DNA from: Amia ocellicauda
Taxonomy: Eukaryota; Chordata; Actinopteri; Amiiformes; Amiidae
Assembly (NCBI RefSeq): GCF_036373705.1
Contig: NC_089863.1
Span: 10,357,857-10,421,856 of the forward strand
DNA: 64,000 nucleotides
Reading direction: 5' to 3'
Made by a program: the position numbers and the translations under genes. Positions 1 through 9,950 of this stretch are shown piece by piece (position 1 is the first letter of the stretch; the number at the start of each line of letters is the position of its first letter). The notes beneath the pieces were generated by a model that searched no databases, was not told the origin of the DNA, and worked only from the letters and a program-made list of their open reading frames with translations.

Positions 1-30
1 AGAATAGAAACTCATTACAGATCAGAGAGT
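1..30 (-). repeat. Upstream flank of a receptor unit cut by the window edge
   Basis: The first 25 or so bases match, with a few changes, the DNA directly upstream of the splice acceptor of receptor genes A (about 5436-5465) and C (about 24597-24625). In both of those units the coding exon lies immediately to the left. The inference is that another minus-strand receptor exon ends just outside the window. The match is short, so this is a suggestion only. Confidence 0.45.
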
Positions 31-283
31 ATGTGAAGTGTCAGCCTCTCTTTCACACTCTGGACCGGCTTGACTCCCTGCTGTTCCGAGCCCGAGTCTC
101 CCTGATCAGCTCCACAGGCCTCAGTCTCTGCAGGCAGCAGAGCAATGGGCAATGGCAGGGTTCCCATGCATCCTGGAAAACCTGGAAAACCTATAAGTTC
201 ATTGACTGTTCTTCCAGTCATGGGTAACAGCTCAGTGAAGTTGCCCTCCCCACTTACAGCACAAATGATAAATTCCATATAAT
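31..283. other. Unassigned sequence, no recognised gene
   Basis: This stretch of balanced composition has an ATG-started 87-codon open frame on the minus strand (278 to 15). I recognise no domain in it and see no splice context. It does not match the intron start of units A or C beyond position 30, so it may be an insertion or a diverged intron. Confidence 0.3.
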
Positions 284-610
284 TAGTTTGTGCTATGTTT
301 GTGCTACGTTTGTGCCGTTGAAATAGAATAAAGATATGTTTGGTTTGATTCTGATGTTGTGGGGGGGCTGAGTGATGTCACAAAAAATTATGAATAACGT
401 TAAAACCATAATAGTTCAAACATTAGTTTCAATGGCACAAACCGGCACAGACATAGCACAAACGAAAGAGGTATGATTGGTTTGATTCTCTTGTTGTGGA
501 GTGACGTCACTCGCCGAAAATAAATCAATGTTAATATCTTCAAAACCAAAGCAGCACAAATGTTAATTTCAACGGCACAAAAAGCCCTAGAAAATGATTT
601 ACTAATAAGA
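284..610. repeat. Imperfect tandem duplication of about 137 bp
   Basis: A block beginning GGTTTGATTCT occurs at 342 and again at 479, each followed by GTTGTGG and a TGA(T/C)GTCAC motif. A companion block rich in GGCACAAA occurs near 412-460 and again near 555-590. The offset is about 137-143 bp, so the stretch is at least two diverged copies of one unit. No coding potential is seen. It could be the inside of a nonautonomous DNA transposon. Confidence 0.6.
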
Positions 611-836
611 GTGGGAAAAAAAAAAAAACTATGAGAGCGAGGGGGGGGGGGGGGGTGATTAACCGTGAGAGAGGGGCACCGCATTTTACAAGAACCAGAC
701 CGCATTTTACTTTTTTATGCATTTTATTATATATTCGACCCCCCCAACCTTTTATTTTTGCCTCTTTCGGGGGGGTCCAAGTCTTAATTAGGGGAGTTAA
801 ACCCCCCCAATCCCCCCTGTAATTCGAACCCTGCTC
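611..836. other. Homopolymer-rich stretch, possible transposon end
   Basis: An A run at 616-628 and a 15-base G run at 641-655 are followed by several C- and G-runs up to a 'TAATTCGAACCCTG' end at about 823-836. Such C-run-rich ends are common in fish DNA transposons. No transposase and no matching opposite end were identified. Confidence 0.3.
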
Positions 837-999
837 ATCCTGAGGTTTTTGAGTTTGATAGATTTCACAAATGTCAAGTATCTAACCAAGTAATTTATTC
901 AGCAGGAAACTAGCTTGATGTTTTTGCTCAGTCACCTTCCGATTCCCAATCTCTTTGATCTGTACCAAGAAATAAAGGCACAAGAAATAGTGCATCATT

Positions 1000-1002
<3 letters not shown>

Positions 1003-1064
<62 letters not shown>
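1003..1064. repeat. (ATT)n microsatellite
   Basis: About 20 uninterrupted TTA/ATT trinucleotides. No LINE or SINE tail could be recognised next to it. The neighbouring 837-1002 and 1065-1260 hold no gene that I can see. Confidence 0.95.
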
Positions 1065-1269
1065 TAATTTTTATTTTAATCTTCTCAAGTAACAAGACAA
1101 GTATATTTGGAAGAGGCTGTTCATAGAATAAAGCTAATTCATTACCTAATTATTTTTCTCTTTCCTGAACTTTTGTAGAAGGCTCTTCTGGAGTAGAGCC
1201 ATCAATCAATAATTTGTGTTGTGGAGCCTGACCATCATACCAGTCAGGCATCTCTGTGTCTAACAGGTG

Positions 1270-1770
1270 TTCAGTTATGATCAGATTTAGGGTCAAGTGT
1301 CTGTGGTGTTCAGTGCCCGTCTGTGTCAGCCAGTGCAGCCGCCTCGGTGTCCCTGCAGCCCATCACACTGGCCCCTGGGCTGCTGTCTGTGGGCAGTCAG
1401 TCTTCAACAGACCAGCAGGGATATGAGGTGAAGCCGCTGTGCTGTAGGTGTGTCTGTGCGTCCCTGAATCCAGTGTGGTGGAGAAGATCTGTGACCATGT
1501 GTAAGGATGTGAGGGGTTAGAGGTCTGTGATTGGCTGGTGGTTTAAGGTTTTGATACAATCTGAGATCTAGTAATTACATTTAATTATTCAAAACTTTAA
1601 ATTACATAGAATAGTCATACTTCCTAAAGAAAAACACAGGTACATATTGATGTATATTTTATTTCTGAAATATTCAAATGTATAAGAATTTATATATGCT
1701 CTCAGATCAATGATACAGTCATAGAAATACACAAGAATAAACTAATGGATTAACTGTTGTCACAGCTTTT
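1270..1770 (-). repeat. Decayed 3' flank of a receptor unit
   Basis: The segment around 1510-1560 (ending GATTGGCTGGTGGTTTAAGG) and the following AT-rich 200 bases align with 32155-32400, which lies just 3' of receptor pseudogene D. The segment at 1440-1490 resembles the exon-1 block (CCCTGAATCCAGTGTGGTGG, compare 7640-7670). Receptor gene A lies further right. This indicates remnants of the repeating unit between genes. No receptor coding sequence was found here. Confidence 0.5.
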
Positions 1771-2269
1771 AAATTGTAATATGCACAATATATACACAGC
1801 CTTGATTTCAGAAATTGATTCACCACCTAGTGGGTTTAGGGGTGACATGATGAATGACTATTCCAACTTTTTTTATGAGGAGAGAGGACTGCATTGTACC
1901 ACAAGGATCCCCAAGACACCACCACAAAAACCAGGGAAGGATAAATAGTAGTGTTTATTTACACAAACCCAGACAGGGCACGAAGACTGTTCTTGGGCAA
2001 TAGTAAAACCACCATCTAAAATGCTAAAACCCTATCCAAAATAACAAAAAGGAACTAAATTATACAACCCTATATTTCCCCGTATAATACATTTGTGAGA
2101 GAGCAGTAACCAGTTCTCTTTTGCAGGTACAGACGACCCAACAACCACCACAGGTAGGTGTGACATGATACGGAAGACCCCTGTTCTGTGGAGTCCTTTT
2201 CTAGGCAAACCGGACCAGCGCCCAGTTGGCCGAACACGACACCAGCAGGCTGCAGGTAAGAATAGTTAA
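1771..2269. other. Unclassified sequence left of the CR1 insertion
   Basis: From about 1935 the sequence reads like spliced or retroelement-derived DNA ('TTTGCAGGTACAG' at 2122, 'GCAGGTAAG' at 2253). It resumes in similar style after the CR1 insertion at about 3930-4200, where AATAAAGTC at about 4162 could be a polyadenylation signal. I could not assign a family. It is either one unknown element split by the LINE or old intergenic DNA. Confidence 0.3.
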
Positions 2270-3920
2270 AACATAAGAAAGTTTACAGATGAGAGGAGGC
2301 CATTCGACCCATCGTGCTTGTTTGGTGTCCATTAATAACTGAGTGATCCAAGGATCCTATCCAGTCTATTTTTTCCCAAATTTTCAGCTTCAGCTTCTGG
2401 AGCCCAGAACTGTCCACAGTATCCAGATGAGCTCTAACTAGTGCATTGTACAGTCTGAACATCACTGCCCTTGTTCTCAATTCTACACTTCTGACAATAT
2501 ACCCTAGCATTCTGTTTGCCTTTTTTATTGCTTCCCCACATTGTTTGGATGGAAAAAGTGAGGAGTCCACATAGACTCCTAGGTCTTTCTCATGCATTAC
2601 TGAGGAACCCTGAATAATGTTTTACATCAAATGTATAATGTTTTATATTAATAATAGTATGCAGACCGAGCAAATTAGATTTATCGAGCTAGTGACAGGG
2701 AGTTGTTCAGGGCATACCCTCTAGACAATCAATTAATTACTTCATCTAGTTCTATTCCTCCCATAGTGTAATTATAGTGGACATTTTTGTTACCTGCATG
2801 TATTACCTTGCACTTGTCCACAATGAATTTCATCTGCCAGGTGTTGGCCCACAACTGAATATTATCCCTTTGAATAGCCTGTGCTGCCAAGATTGTTTCT
2901 GCTGAGCCACCTATTTTACTATCACTTGCAAATTTGACAAGTTTGCTAACTTTCCCAGAGTCCAGATCATTAATATAGATTAGAAAAAGCAAAGGCCCTA
3001 GTACTGACCCCTGTGGAACTCCACTAACAACCTCACTCCAGTTAGAAGCGACTCCTCTAATCAACACCCTCTGTTTCCTAGACATCAACCAGTTCATAAT
3101 CCATCTACTTACATTACCCTGAATGCCTACAGCTTCCAATTTGAGGATCAGTCTTTGGTGTGGAACCTTATCAAAAGCTTTTTGAATATCAAAGTATATC
3201 ATATCATATGCTTTCACATGATCCACAGCTGCAGTTGCAAGTTCGAAAAATTCTAATAAATTAGTAAGACATGATCTGACTCCTCTAAACCCATGTTGAC
3301 TATCTCCAAGAATATGGATTTCATTAAGATGCTCCAGTCAGTTGGCACATCCCCTGTTCTAAGTGTGATTTGGAATAGTTTAGTTAGTGGCCTATAAATA
3401 ATTTCCCTAATTTCTTTAAGTACTGTTGGAAATATGCCATCTGGCCCAGGTGATTTTTTTGTTTTTAATTCTGCTAGTCCCTTTAGTACTTCCTCCTCAT
3501 TTATCCTGATCTCTCTTAGGGTTTGACTGGACTGATACCTAACCTGTGGCATGTTATCTGTTTTTTCTTTTGTGAAAACCTCTGTGAAATACTCATTTAG
3601 AACATTTGCCACATCTTGTTTGTTTTCCAACATACTTCCATTTTTGACCTTTATCTGTTTCACTTCCTCCTTTATTGACCTCTTGCTGTTGTAGTATTAA
3701 GCTTGTTGCATTAGTTTTAGCTATTTTTCTTTCTATTTCCCTCATTGCTTTCCTGATCCCTTTCTTAAGATCTCTTTGCAGTTCAACATATTCTTTGTAT
3801 TTTGTTTCATCTCTATCACTTTTGTATGAGAGTTATGAAACGCTCTGGTTGCAAGTCTTAACAATCCCTCGCTCGTTACAGTCCTTTATCATATCTTATC
3901 ATATCTCTTCATCCCAATGA
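2270..3920 (-). mobile_element. CR1-type LINE, 5'-truncated, dead
   Basis: The minus strand encodes pieces of a CR1-clade LINE ORF2: the RT amino-terminal region (3663 to 3253, with SPGPDG), the RT core (3226 to 2729, with [12 protein letters not shown]), and a final fragment (2597 to 2283), then the characteristic 3' tail that reaches TTTCTTATGTT near 2270-2282. The catalytic box reads F-A-S-D-S-K instead of F-A-D-D-T-K, which is intact in the copy at 18.9 kb, so the polymerase is inactive. Several frame breaks are present. About 140 bp of unrelated AT-rich sequence (2600-2745) sits inside the element. The 5' end near 3915 lies well inside ORF2, typical of truncated retrotransposition. Confidence 0.9.
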
Positions 3921-4400
3921 GGGCTCCAATGGAACTGCAGGTAAGAGGAAGATAATTAGCCTTCATAGGATAGACATCCTTGTTATATGCTTATATCTGT
4001 CGGAAATAATCCTTTTCTTTCTGTACAGGTGTAGCTACCAGAGAGGAGATGGAACAGCAGCAGTAGCTCCAAGAACACAGTGCAGTGAAGCACAATGTCC
4101 CACAAAACCTAAATCAAGCCAGTTCTATAAACCACCGGTGCCAATGCCTCAAAATTGGCTAATAAAGTCTTTAAACATACTGGGGGTCTTTTCCTACACC
4201 ACCATCACAGTATACAGTTTTAGAAAAAGTAACTTAGCTGCTTTGAAGTCTGTGCCATCGATTCTTAGCTGCTAACTCCAGTGACTGTTCGTCACCATTT
4301 CTGGTTTCAGGTTCTCTCCATATTATTTGTAATCCTCAATGTGGAAGGGTTCACTTATATTTGCTATAGCCACACCATACCACACCACACCACACCATAT
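3921..4400. other. Intergenic DNA 3' of receptor A
   Basis: No gene is seen here. A short CACAC-CATAC simple repeat lies at 4370-4400, next to the receptor stop codon. A possible AATAAA-type signal at about 4162 is on the plus strand and so does not serve the minus-strand receptor. Confidence 0.4.
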
Positions 4401-4426
4401 AGCGCTTTGCCACTCCTCTGTCTCTC

Positions 4427-5335
4427 TCAAACACTGGTTTCAGTAGGAGACACAGTGTCTGTATTCTCTGTCTCCTGCTCAGCTCTGGGTGTCCAGCAGT
4501 TGGTCAGTGTGAACAGCCTCTGACAGCAGGGGACAGAGTGCAGTGTGTTCCTGACATCAGACCTGAGGAAGATGTACAGCACTGGGTCCACAAGAGCATT
4601 TAGAGCATACATTTCAGATGTAACAAGAAAGACATTATTCAATATACTATTGCTATTGTCATTGACAATAAACCTCATTATCCCAAATGGGAGGAAGAAC
4701 ACAGTGTAGGTGCCAAGGACAAGGGCCAGCATGCACAGAATTCTCTTCTTCTCCTCGTCTTGTATGGAATGGGTTCTGATGATGACTCTCCTGGTGCCGA
4801 GGTAGAAGAAAACCAGAAGAGGGAACGGCAGGAGGAAGACGTTTGGAATGGAAATCAGCCTTGCTGTGAAAGGGTCAAAATTCCAGAAAAACCTTAGCAT
4901 AATCGGGACAGTTAACAATAAAGCCAGCAGCCAGACTCCAGCAGAGATCAGTGCGGCGTGTCTGACGCTGCGGCGGTACCGGTACCACAGAGGATGGGCG
5001 ACCACCAGGTATCTCTCCAGGGCGATGCACACCATGAACCACACGCTGGCACTCACACCGAAGAATAACAGCACTTCAGAAAAGTTTTCATAATCTGAGG
5101 CAATGTACAGAGGTCTTGAAACTACCTGCAGGAGGTCGGCGATGAGCAGGTTGATGATGTAGATGGGCACCACCATGTCAGACCTGATGAGACGGTACAG
5201 GCCACAGATGGCCAGGCAGTTCACAGGCAGCCCGACACACACAATGAAAATGTTAATTATGATTCTGAATATTTCCATAGGAGCATAAGTGTTGGGCTCT
5301 GTGTCTGATTTACCAGCGGTGTATGAATGATTCAT
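4427..5335 (-). CDS. Class A G-protein-coupled receptor, array copy A
   Basis: This is a single coding exon of 302 residues. Seven hydrophobic segments lie at about 22-48, 56-78, 88-110, 126-146, 163-183, 197-222 and 233-257. Rhodopsin-class landmarks are GLPVNCLA with N39, LLIAD with D66, ERY 107-109, FLPF in TM6, DPVLY 250-254 and a CC pair at 270-271 likely to be palmitoylated. The short N-terminus has an N-H-S glycosylation site. The style (GLPxNCLA, AHPLWYR, DPxLY) recalls the delta-group GPR4/proton-sensing and lysolipid receptors, but the ligand cannot be told. There is no cysteine at the TM3 top or in ECL2. The tail ends T-S-V, a class I PDZ ligand form. The start at 5335 was chosen because its ACCATGA context matches copies D, E and F. 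An in-frame ATG at 5368, in poor context, would add 11 residues. Confidence 0.85.
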   Translation of the reverse strand: MNHSYTAGKSDTEPNTYAPMEIFRIIINIFIVCVGLPVNCLAICGLYRLIRSDMVVPIYIINLLIADLLQVVSRPLYIASDYENFSEVLLFFGVSASVWFMVCIALERYLVVAHPLWYRYRRSVRHAALISAGVWLLALLLTVPIMLRFFWNFDPFTARLISIPNVFLLPFPLLVFFYLGTRRVIIRTHSIQDEEKKRILCMLALVLGTYTVFFLPFGIMRFIVNDNSNSILNNVFLVTSEMYALNALVDPVLYIFLRSDVRNTLHSVPCCQRLFTLTNCWTPRAEQETENTDTVSPTETSV

Positions 5336-5428
5336 GGTGTTATTTTGAATGGTGTGAGAAGAGTACATGAAGTCCTGGTCAGAGTGAGGCTGAGGACTCT
5401 GTCCTGTCCTTGTCAATGGGGAGTCGAC
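5336..5428 (-). other. 5' leader of receptor A coding exon with splice acceptor
   Basis: On the minus strand the motif TTTAAACACTAG is followed by GTCGAC at 5428, which would be a 3' splice site placing the exon start at 5428. The frame stays open upstream of the ATGs at 5368 and 5335. The same site is kept in copy C at 24585. The matching donor is proposed at 7587, so the intron is about 2.16 kb. This is inference from conserved signals, not from transcripts. Confidence 0.55.
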
Positions 5429-5606
5429 CTAGTGTTTAAAGAATAGAAACCCATTAGACATCAACAATTGAATCATCATAATATACTGTCCCAACACTCC
5501 AGCCTGACCACCTACAAAATAAAAACAAATGTGATATTACTGTTGAAGTTTTGATCAACCTGAAAAAAATGATTTGCGAGATGAACAGGGTGCTGGTAAG
5601 AAAACA

Positions 5607-5830
5607 GACTTAGTGGTGGTTAGGCTTCTGGACTCCTGAGTAGAGGGTCATGGGTTCAATCCCAGGTGTGGGGGACTGCTGTTGTACCCTTGAGCCTAAC
5701 ACTGTACCTAGATTGCCCCAGTAATAAATAAAATATAAATGTATAATTGTATGTAAAAATAATGTGGTAAATTTTAACAATTGCAAGTCACCTTTCATAA
5801 AGGTGTCTGCATTTAACTATAATGAAGTAA
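5607..5830 (+). mobile_element. tRNA-derived SINE in the intron of receptor A
   Basis: It has a B-box-like GGGTTCAATCC near 5652, a stretch ending in a TGTACC(C/T)TTGAGC motif, and an AAGGTGTCTGCAT L2-like tail near 5800. A copy at the same place in the intron of receptor C (24740-24930) shows that this insertion predates the A/C duplication. A third member is at 38235-38470. Confidence 0.75.
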
Positions 5831-5941
5831 AAACCTACAAATAAGTGGCACTGAGTTCTTTGAACCTCAGATAAAACAAAATACTTTAGCCCAAAACTGA
5901 AATCATTATGATGCATGTATGAGTGTGTGTGTCTATCTGTG

Positions 5942-6727
5942 TAAACTGATCAGCCATAACATTATGACCACAGGAAAAATGGGCAAGCATAAGGATCTGA
6001 GCGACTTTAACAAGGGTCAAATTGTGATGGCTAGACGACTGGGTCAAAGCATCTCCAAAACTGCAGCTCTTGTGAGGTGTTCCCGGTCTGCAGTGGACAA
6101 TACCTATCAAAAGTGGTCCAAGGAGGAAAAGTAGTGAACCGGAGACAGGGTCCTGGGCGACCAAGGCTCATTGATGCACGTGGGGAGCAAAGGCTGGCCT
6201 GTGTGGTCCAATCCAACAGACGAGCTACTGTAGCTCAAATTGCTGAAAGCGAATGCTGGTTCTGAAAGAAAGGTGTCAGAACACACAGTGCATCGCAGTT
6301 TGTTGCGTATGGGGCTGCGTAGCCGCAGACCAGTCAGGGTGCCCATGCTGACCCCTGTCCACTGCCGAAAGCGCCTACAATGGGCACGTGAGCCTCAGAA
6401 CTGGACCACGGAGCAATGGAAGGAGGTGGCCTGGTCTGATGAATCACGAGTTCAAGGTGTTGACTTGGCCTCCAAATTCCTCAGATCTCAATCCAATCGA
6501 GCATCTGTGGGATGTGCTGGCCAAACAGGTCAGATCCATGGAGGCCCCACCTCGCAACTTACAGGACTTAAAGGATCTGCTGCTAACGTCTTGGTGCCAG
6601 ATACCACAGCACACCTTCAGAGGTCTAGTGGAGTCCATGCCTCGACGGGTCAGGGCTGTTTTGGCGGCAAAAGGTGAACCTACACAATATTAGGCAGGTG
6701 GTCATAATGTTATGGCTGATCGGTGTA
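5942..6727 (+). mobile_element. Tc1/mariner element with internal deletion
   Basis: Inverted ends share ATCAGCCATAACATTATGAC and its complement, flanked by TA at 5942-5943 and 6726-6727. The plus strand encodes a Tc1-type transposase in pieces: an N-terminal helix-turn-helix region from 5980 ([15 protein letters not shown]), the first catalytic aspartate in WSDESR at about 6435-6450, then a jump to the SSDLNPIEHLWD motif at about 6480-6515 and the C-terminal RAVLAAKG near 6655. The part between the first D and the DLNPIE motif, with the second catalytic D, is deleted. One stop and a frame change also occur. It is a nonautonomous copy in the intron of receptor A. Confidence 0.9.
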
Positions 6728-7586
6728 GATCATGTCCTCTTGCCATCTTCATCCAAAATCGACAGCCTGCTCAGCATTTTATAGGATGATAGGATGTTAA
6801 TTGCTTAATTGCATCATGCAGTACACCTGTTTGGAGGCATCTGCATTCGTTCATGCACTAATTTATTCAGGTTTTTCTTTAATTTGTCTGTATATGTATA
6901 TATTTATGTATAGTGTATGTATATAATTTTAGATTTTAAATGTAAATTTTACATTTATATAAAATAATTTTCTGCAATTTTAGGAATCGTGTATGTTTCC
7001 CTATTCATGTGATAATCCCTCCCTCAATTCTAGATCTCATTTTAATAAAGAGACATTGGATCCAAGCCATACATAATTTTTAAAGATATTACTTGATCAT
7101 TTTTGTCTTAATTGTTCTCAAGGTTTAGTCTTACAGCTGTGCATAAAACAGGAATATCACTGCATCTGTGTTTTATATGACCACCTTGATGCCTAAACTG
7201 CTGATCAGACTCTCAGCTCTATTTGTTTGCCCTGATTATTTAGCTTCACTGATCATGAGAGACTGTCTGTGAAGTTTATCTTGTTTGTGTTTCATAAAGC
7301 TGCTCCTCAAGCCTGGAAGATACTGGATTTGTACTTGTTCACTTTGGCTGCAACTTCTTATAATGCACAAAAATGAAAGGTTTACGGTTGTTGAGTTTGA
7401 CACTGATCAGACAACATCTGTAACACTAATTAATATCTCTCTCCTTCTCTATACTGTCCTGTCTATACTGTATATGCAGACATTTTTTTTAATTTTCACA
7501 CATTACATTACACACATTACCCCTGAACCTTTGATTAGTAAGTCTTTAATTGTTTCTCATTACATAAAGCACAGCAGCTGTCTTAC
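6728..7586 (-). repeat. Intron of receptor A, shared with unit C
   Basis: Right of the Tc1 insertion the sequence aligns almost throughout with 26075-26770 of unit C, including the AATTCTAGATCTCATTTTAA block (7027 here, 26213 there) and the block around 7300-7340 (CATAAAGCTGCTCCTCAAGC), which recurs near 29855 and 34396. No coding potential is apparent. 6730-6890 is private to this copy. Confidence 0.75.
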
Positions 7587-7760
7587 CTGGGTCAGACTGT
7601 AGGAGCTGTGGAGACAGTGCTGTAGGTGTGTCTGTGGGTCCGTGAAGGTGGACTTGGATCCAGTTTGTTGCAGATGATCGGAGTCTCTGTGAAGTTCTGT
7701 GATGGTGTAGTGTGTGTCTGTGAGTGTGTTGTGTGCGCGCATGTGCGATTGTCTGTGAGT
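7587..7760 (-). other. Probable noncoding exon 1 of receptor A
   Basis: On the minus strand a conserved block of about 150 bp ends in CTGACCCAG followed by GTAAGAC, a near-consensus splice donor with the last exon base at 7587. The same block occurs in unit C (26775 upward, donor intact), unit D (donor GT changed to AT) and unit B (17545-17690). It has no conserved reading frame, so it is taken as 5' untranslated exon joined to the acceptor at 5428. The 5' boundary is not visible. This is inference. Confidence 0.5.
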
Positions 7761-7889
7761 ATCGAAGGAAACTGGTAAAGGAAGTGTTGATATCTATATC
7801 TAATGCTGTCTGAGATATTAGTAGATATTAGGTCCATTAGGGAATTATAGGGTAGACATTTTCCTACAAGATATGTAGCCATAATCCTA

Positions 7890-8165
7890 AAAAGTATTTA
7901 ATGCAGACAGATGAGGGTGCTATAAATCTGTTTTCCTCTGGGTAGCTGGTCTGAATCCAGTAGTATCCAGGATGTGTGTCTCAGTCAGAGGACAGATGAG
8001 CAGGAGAGACAAACCCATCAAAGCTTTATCATTTTATTAACAGTATTATACATGGGCTTGTAGAATCAGTGAAAATAAAGAAAAGGTTTATGAATATCGT
8101 GAAGTGAAACAAGAATCAGTTTAGCACAATACAGTCTGGTGCTTCTCTAGACAGTGGGGCTCATT
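7890..8165 (-). repeat. Unit-boundary block between receptor units
   Basis: Two landmarks lie here: the block with GGTAGCTGGTCTGAATCC then CAGATGAGCAGGAGAGACAA (7942-8010), and the block with GGTGCTTCTCCAGACAGTGG-like sequence (8139-8160). They recur in this order at 13895-14075, 27110-27345 and in part at 18831-18897 and 31930-31975. They mark the upstream edge of one unit and the 3' flank of the next. Confidence 0.75.
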
Positions 8166-8760
8166 CTCACACAGTCCTCTCAGTCAGGGATGCTGTGAAT
8201 GTACCCAACAGCTGTGCACCCAAAGACCTACAGCAGAACTGGAAAATAATGAGAATTAGGAAGCAACACAAGAAGTTTGAATGTTTTATCAAGACTTCTG
8301 CTTGTATGTATAACTATGCATAATAATAATAATAAAAAGAAGAAGAAGTCCTGCTGTACCGGGTGCAAGAATGAGGCCTGCTTTCCCAGATGCAAGAATG
8401 AAGCGTGCTGCACTGGGTGCAGTAATGCAGCCTGCTGTACCGGGTGCAATAATGCAGCCTACTATAATGGGTGCAAGAATGAGGCCTGCTCTACCAGGTG
8501 CAAGCATGAGGCGTGCTGTACCAGGTGCAATAATTCAGCCTGCTGTGGCCTGTTCCTTTCTATTCAGCTGGAATACATTGATTGAGCCTCTGCTCTGTAC
8601 TGGAGAAACCAGGTTTCACAATTCATCAAGAAGAAAATGTTTCTTCAAAGGAAGTGCTGGTTTGTTTTTTTATGAGTTGTCTAATAATCTCTATGATGGA
8701 TCTAGAACCAGGAAGACAGGACTGAGATAAACCAATTGCTCTGTATTGGAGGATCCTGTT
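8166..8760 (-). repeat. Receptor unit without a receptor
   Basis: Immediately after the 3'-flank landmark (CTCATTCTCACACAG, ending about 8172) comes the leader block of a receptor exon (AGTCAGGGATGCTGTGAATG, about 8182-8201), which in unit D lies 5' of the start codon. The receptor coding exon and its 3' flank, about 1.4 kb in unit D, are missing between these. The rest of the unit follows: the 8230-8350 block, a minisatellite and the block at 8600-8725 that matches 33870-33950. On the minus strand the leader still has a TTCACAG acceptor. This is a deletion of one receptor gene inferred by comparison of paralogous units. Confidence 0.6.
8352..8550 (+). repeat. 27-bp minisatellite, about seven copies
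   Basis: Seven units of exactly 27 bp (8352-8540) plus a partial one follow TGCTGTACCGGGTGCAATAA-type sequence. Because 27 is a multiple of three, several frames stay open. The plus frame reads a nine-residue cysteine-rich repeat of the form CCTGCKNEA, the minus frame a repeat with HPVQ. No ATG start, leader or splice context supports translation. Units B (about 16370) and D (about 33665) carry a single related copy at this place. Confidence 0.9.
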
Positions 8761-9493
8761 GTCAAATTTCAACAGTTCTCAAGAAGAAAATGGGGAATAG
8801 GTATTTCTTCAAATCCTTTGCCTTTGATGCTTTAACCTTTAACCTTGCCAACGGGCGTATTTTTGGAGCTCAATTGGAAATTATGGAATAATGACACATT
8901 CTGACAAACAGTAACACTTTTTCTTTTATCAACTTTTTGTAACACAAGTAAATGGTTTTAAATCCTCACAATAGGCATGTACTTGAACATTTTCACACAT
9001 TCATAACCAAATTCATTTTTATAAAACAGATGTTTTTCTATGTATGACAAACAGTTCATGTGCCGACGTTGCTTCCAGAGGCAGTCTTGAACTCAGTAGT
9101 GATTGTTGCAGCAATGTACGCTTCAGCACTCTCCGGTCCTGTTCTGTGAGCTTGTGTTGTCTACCACTTCACGGCTGAACTGTTGTTGGTCCTAGATGTT
9201 TCCATTCCAGCTCTAGCAGGGCAGAAATGTGGCGCACTGACTTGTTGGAAACGAGGCATCCTAGCTCTTCAGTATGGCCCATTCTACTGCCAATGTTTGT
9301 CTAAGGAAATTGCATGATTGCTTGATTTTATACACCTGTCAGCAATGGGTGTGGCTGAAATGGGTCTACATCTTTTCATCACACACTTTTCATTACGGGC
9401 ATTTCATCACACACTTTTCATCACAGGGTACATTTCATCTCCAGCGTCAGTTCATCACCAATTTGGATATTTATCAGCACTTTGCATATTCAG
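8761..9493. other. Intergenic, no gene seen
   Basis: Only short features are visible: a direct repeat of CATCACACACTTTTCAT at about 9377 and 9408, and a TTTAACCTTTAACCTTGCC stretch near 8831. Open frames here are short and unsupported. Confidence 0.5.
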
Positions 9494-9866
9494 TTACAAA
9501 CTACACATGCCCCAGCTAACAATATTATGTAGCCGCAACATAGTGGTTATGTTGCTGCAACATTGTACTGCAACAGAGTCACAACGTAAAAATTAAGTTC
9601 CCAGATATGTTGATTCAACGTTGTAATACAAAGTTGTCACAACATAAAAAATAAGTTGTTGCAATGTTGTGGCAACATAGCTTTAAGCTGTGGGGACCTT
9701 GTGACCATATAGTATTATAACATTGTGGCAATGTCAAAATGAAGTTCCCAGATACATTGCTAAACTTAATTAATATTCTGAAATCTGAAAAATGCATTAT
9801 GCATACAAAGTACCATCAATATAATGATGTATGACTTATTTTATTAAGAAGCACATGGAAATATTT

Positions 9867-9869
<3 letters not shown>

Positions 9870-9916
<47 letters not shown>

Positions 9917-9950
9917 TATTAGCAGATGCCCTAATGCAGGGCGATACCTT
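9870..9950 (-). mobile_element. L2-type 3' tail with (ATT)n
   Basis: On the minus strand GGGCATCTGCTAATAAATAA-like sequence (about 9918-9950) leads into a trinucleotide run (9870-9917). This is the usual 3' end of fish L2 LINEs and the SINEs that borrow their tail. The body of the element is missing or unrecognisable. Confidence 0.65.

Noticed and set aside
4416-5416. Start of receptor A at 5416 (and of C at 24573)
   Set aside because: The codons there are TTG, not ATG. The first in-frame ATGs are at 5368 and 5335 in A and at 24525 in C.
8277-8585. Cysteine-rich open frame with nonapeptide repeats, like a small secreted protein
   Set aside because: It has no ATG at its start and no signal peptide or splice context, and the openness follows from a 27-bp tandem repeat. 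Kept as a minisatellite.
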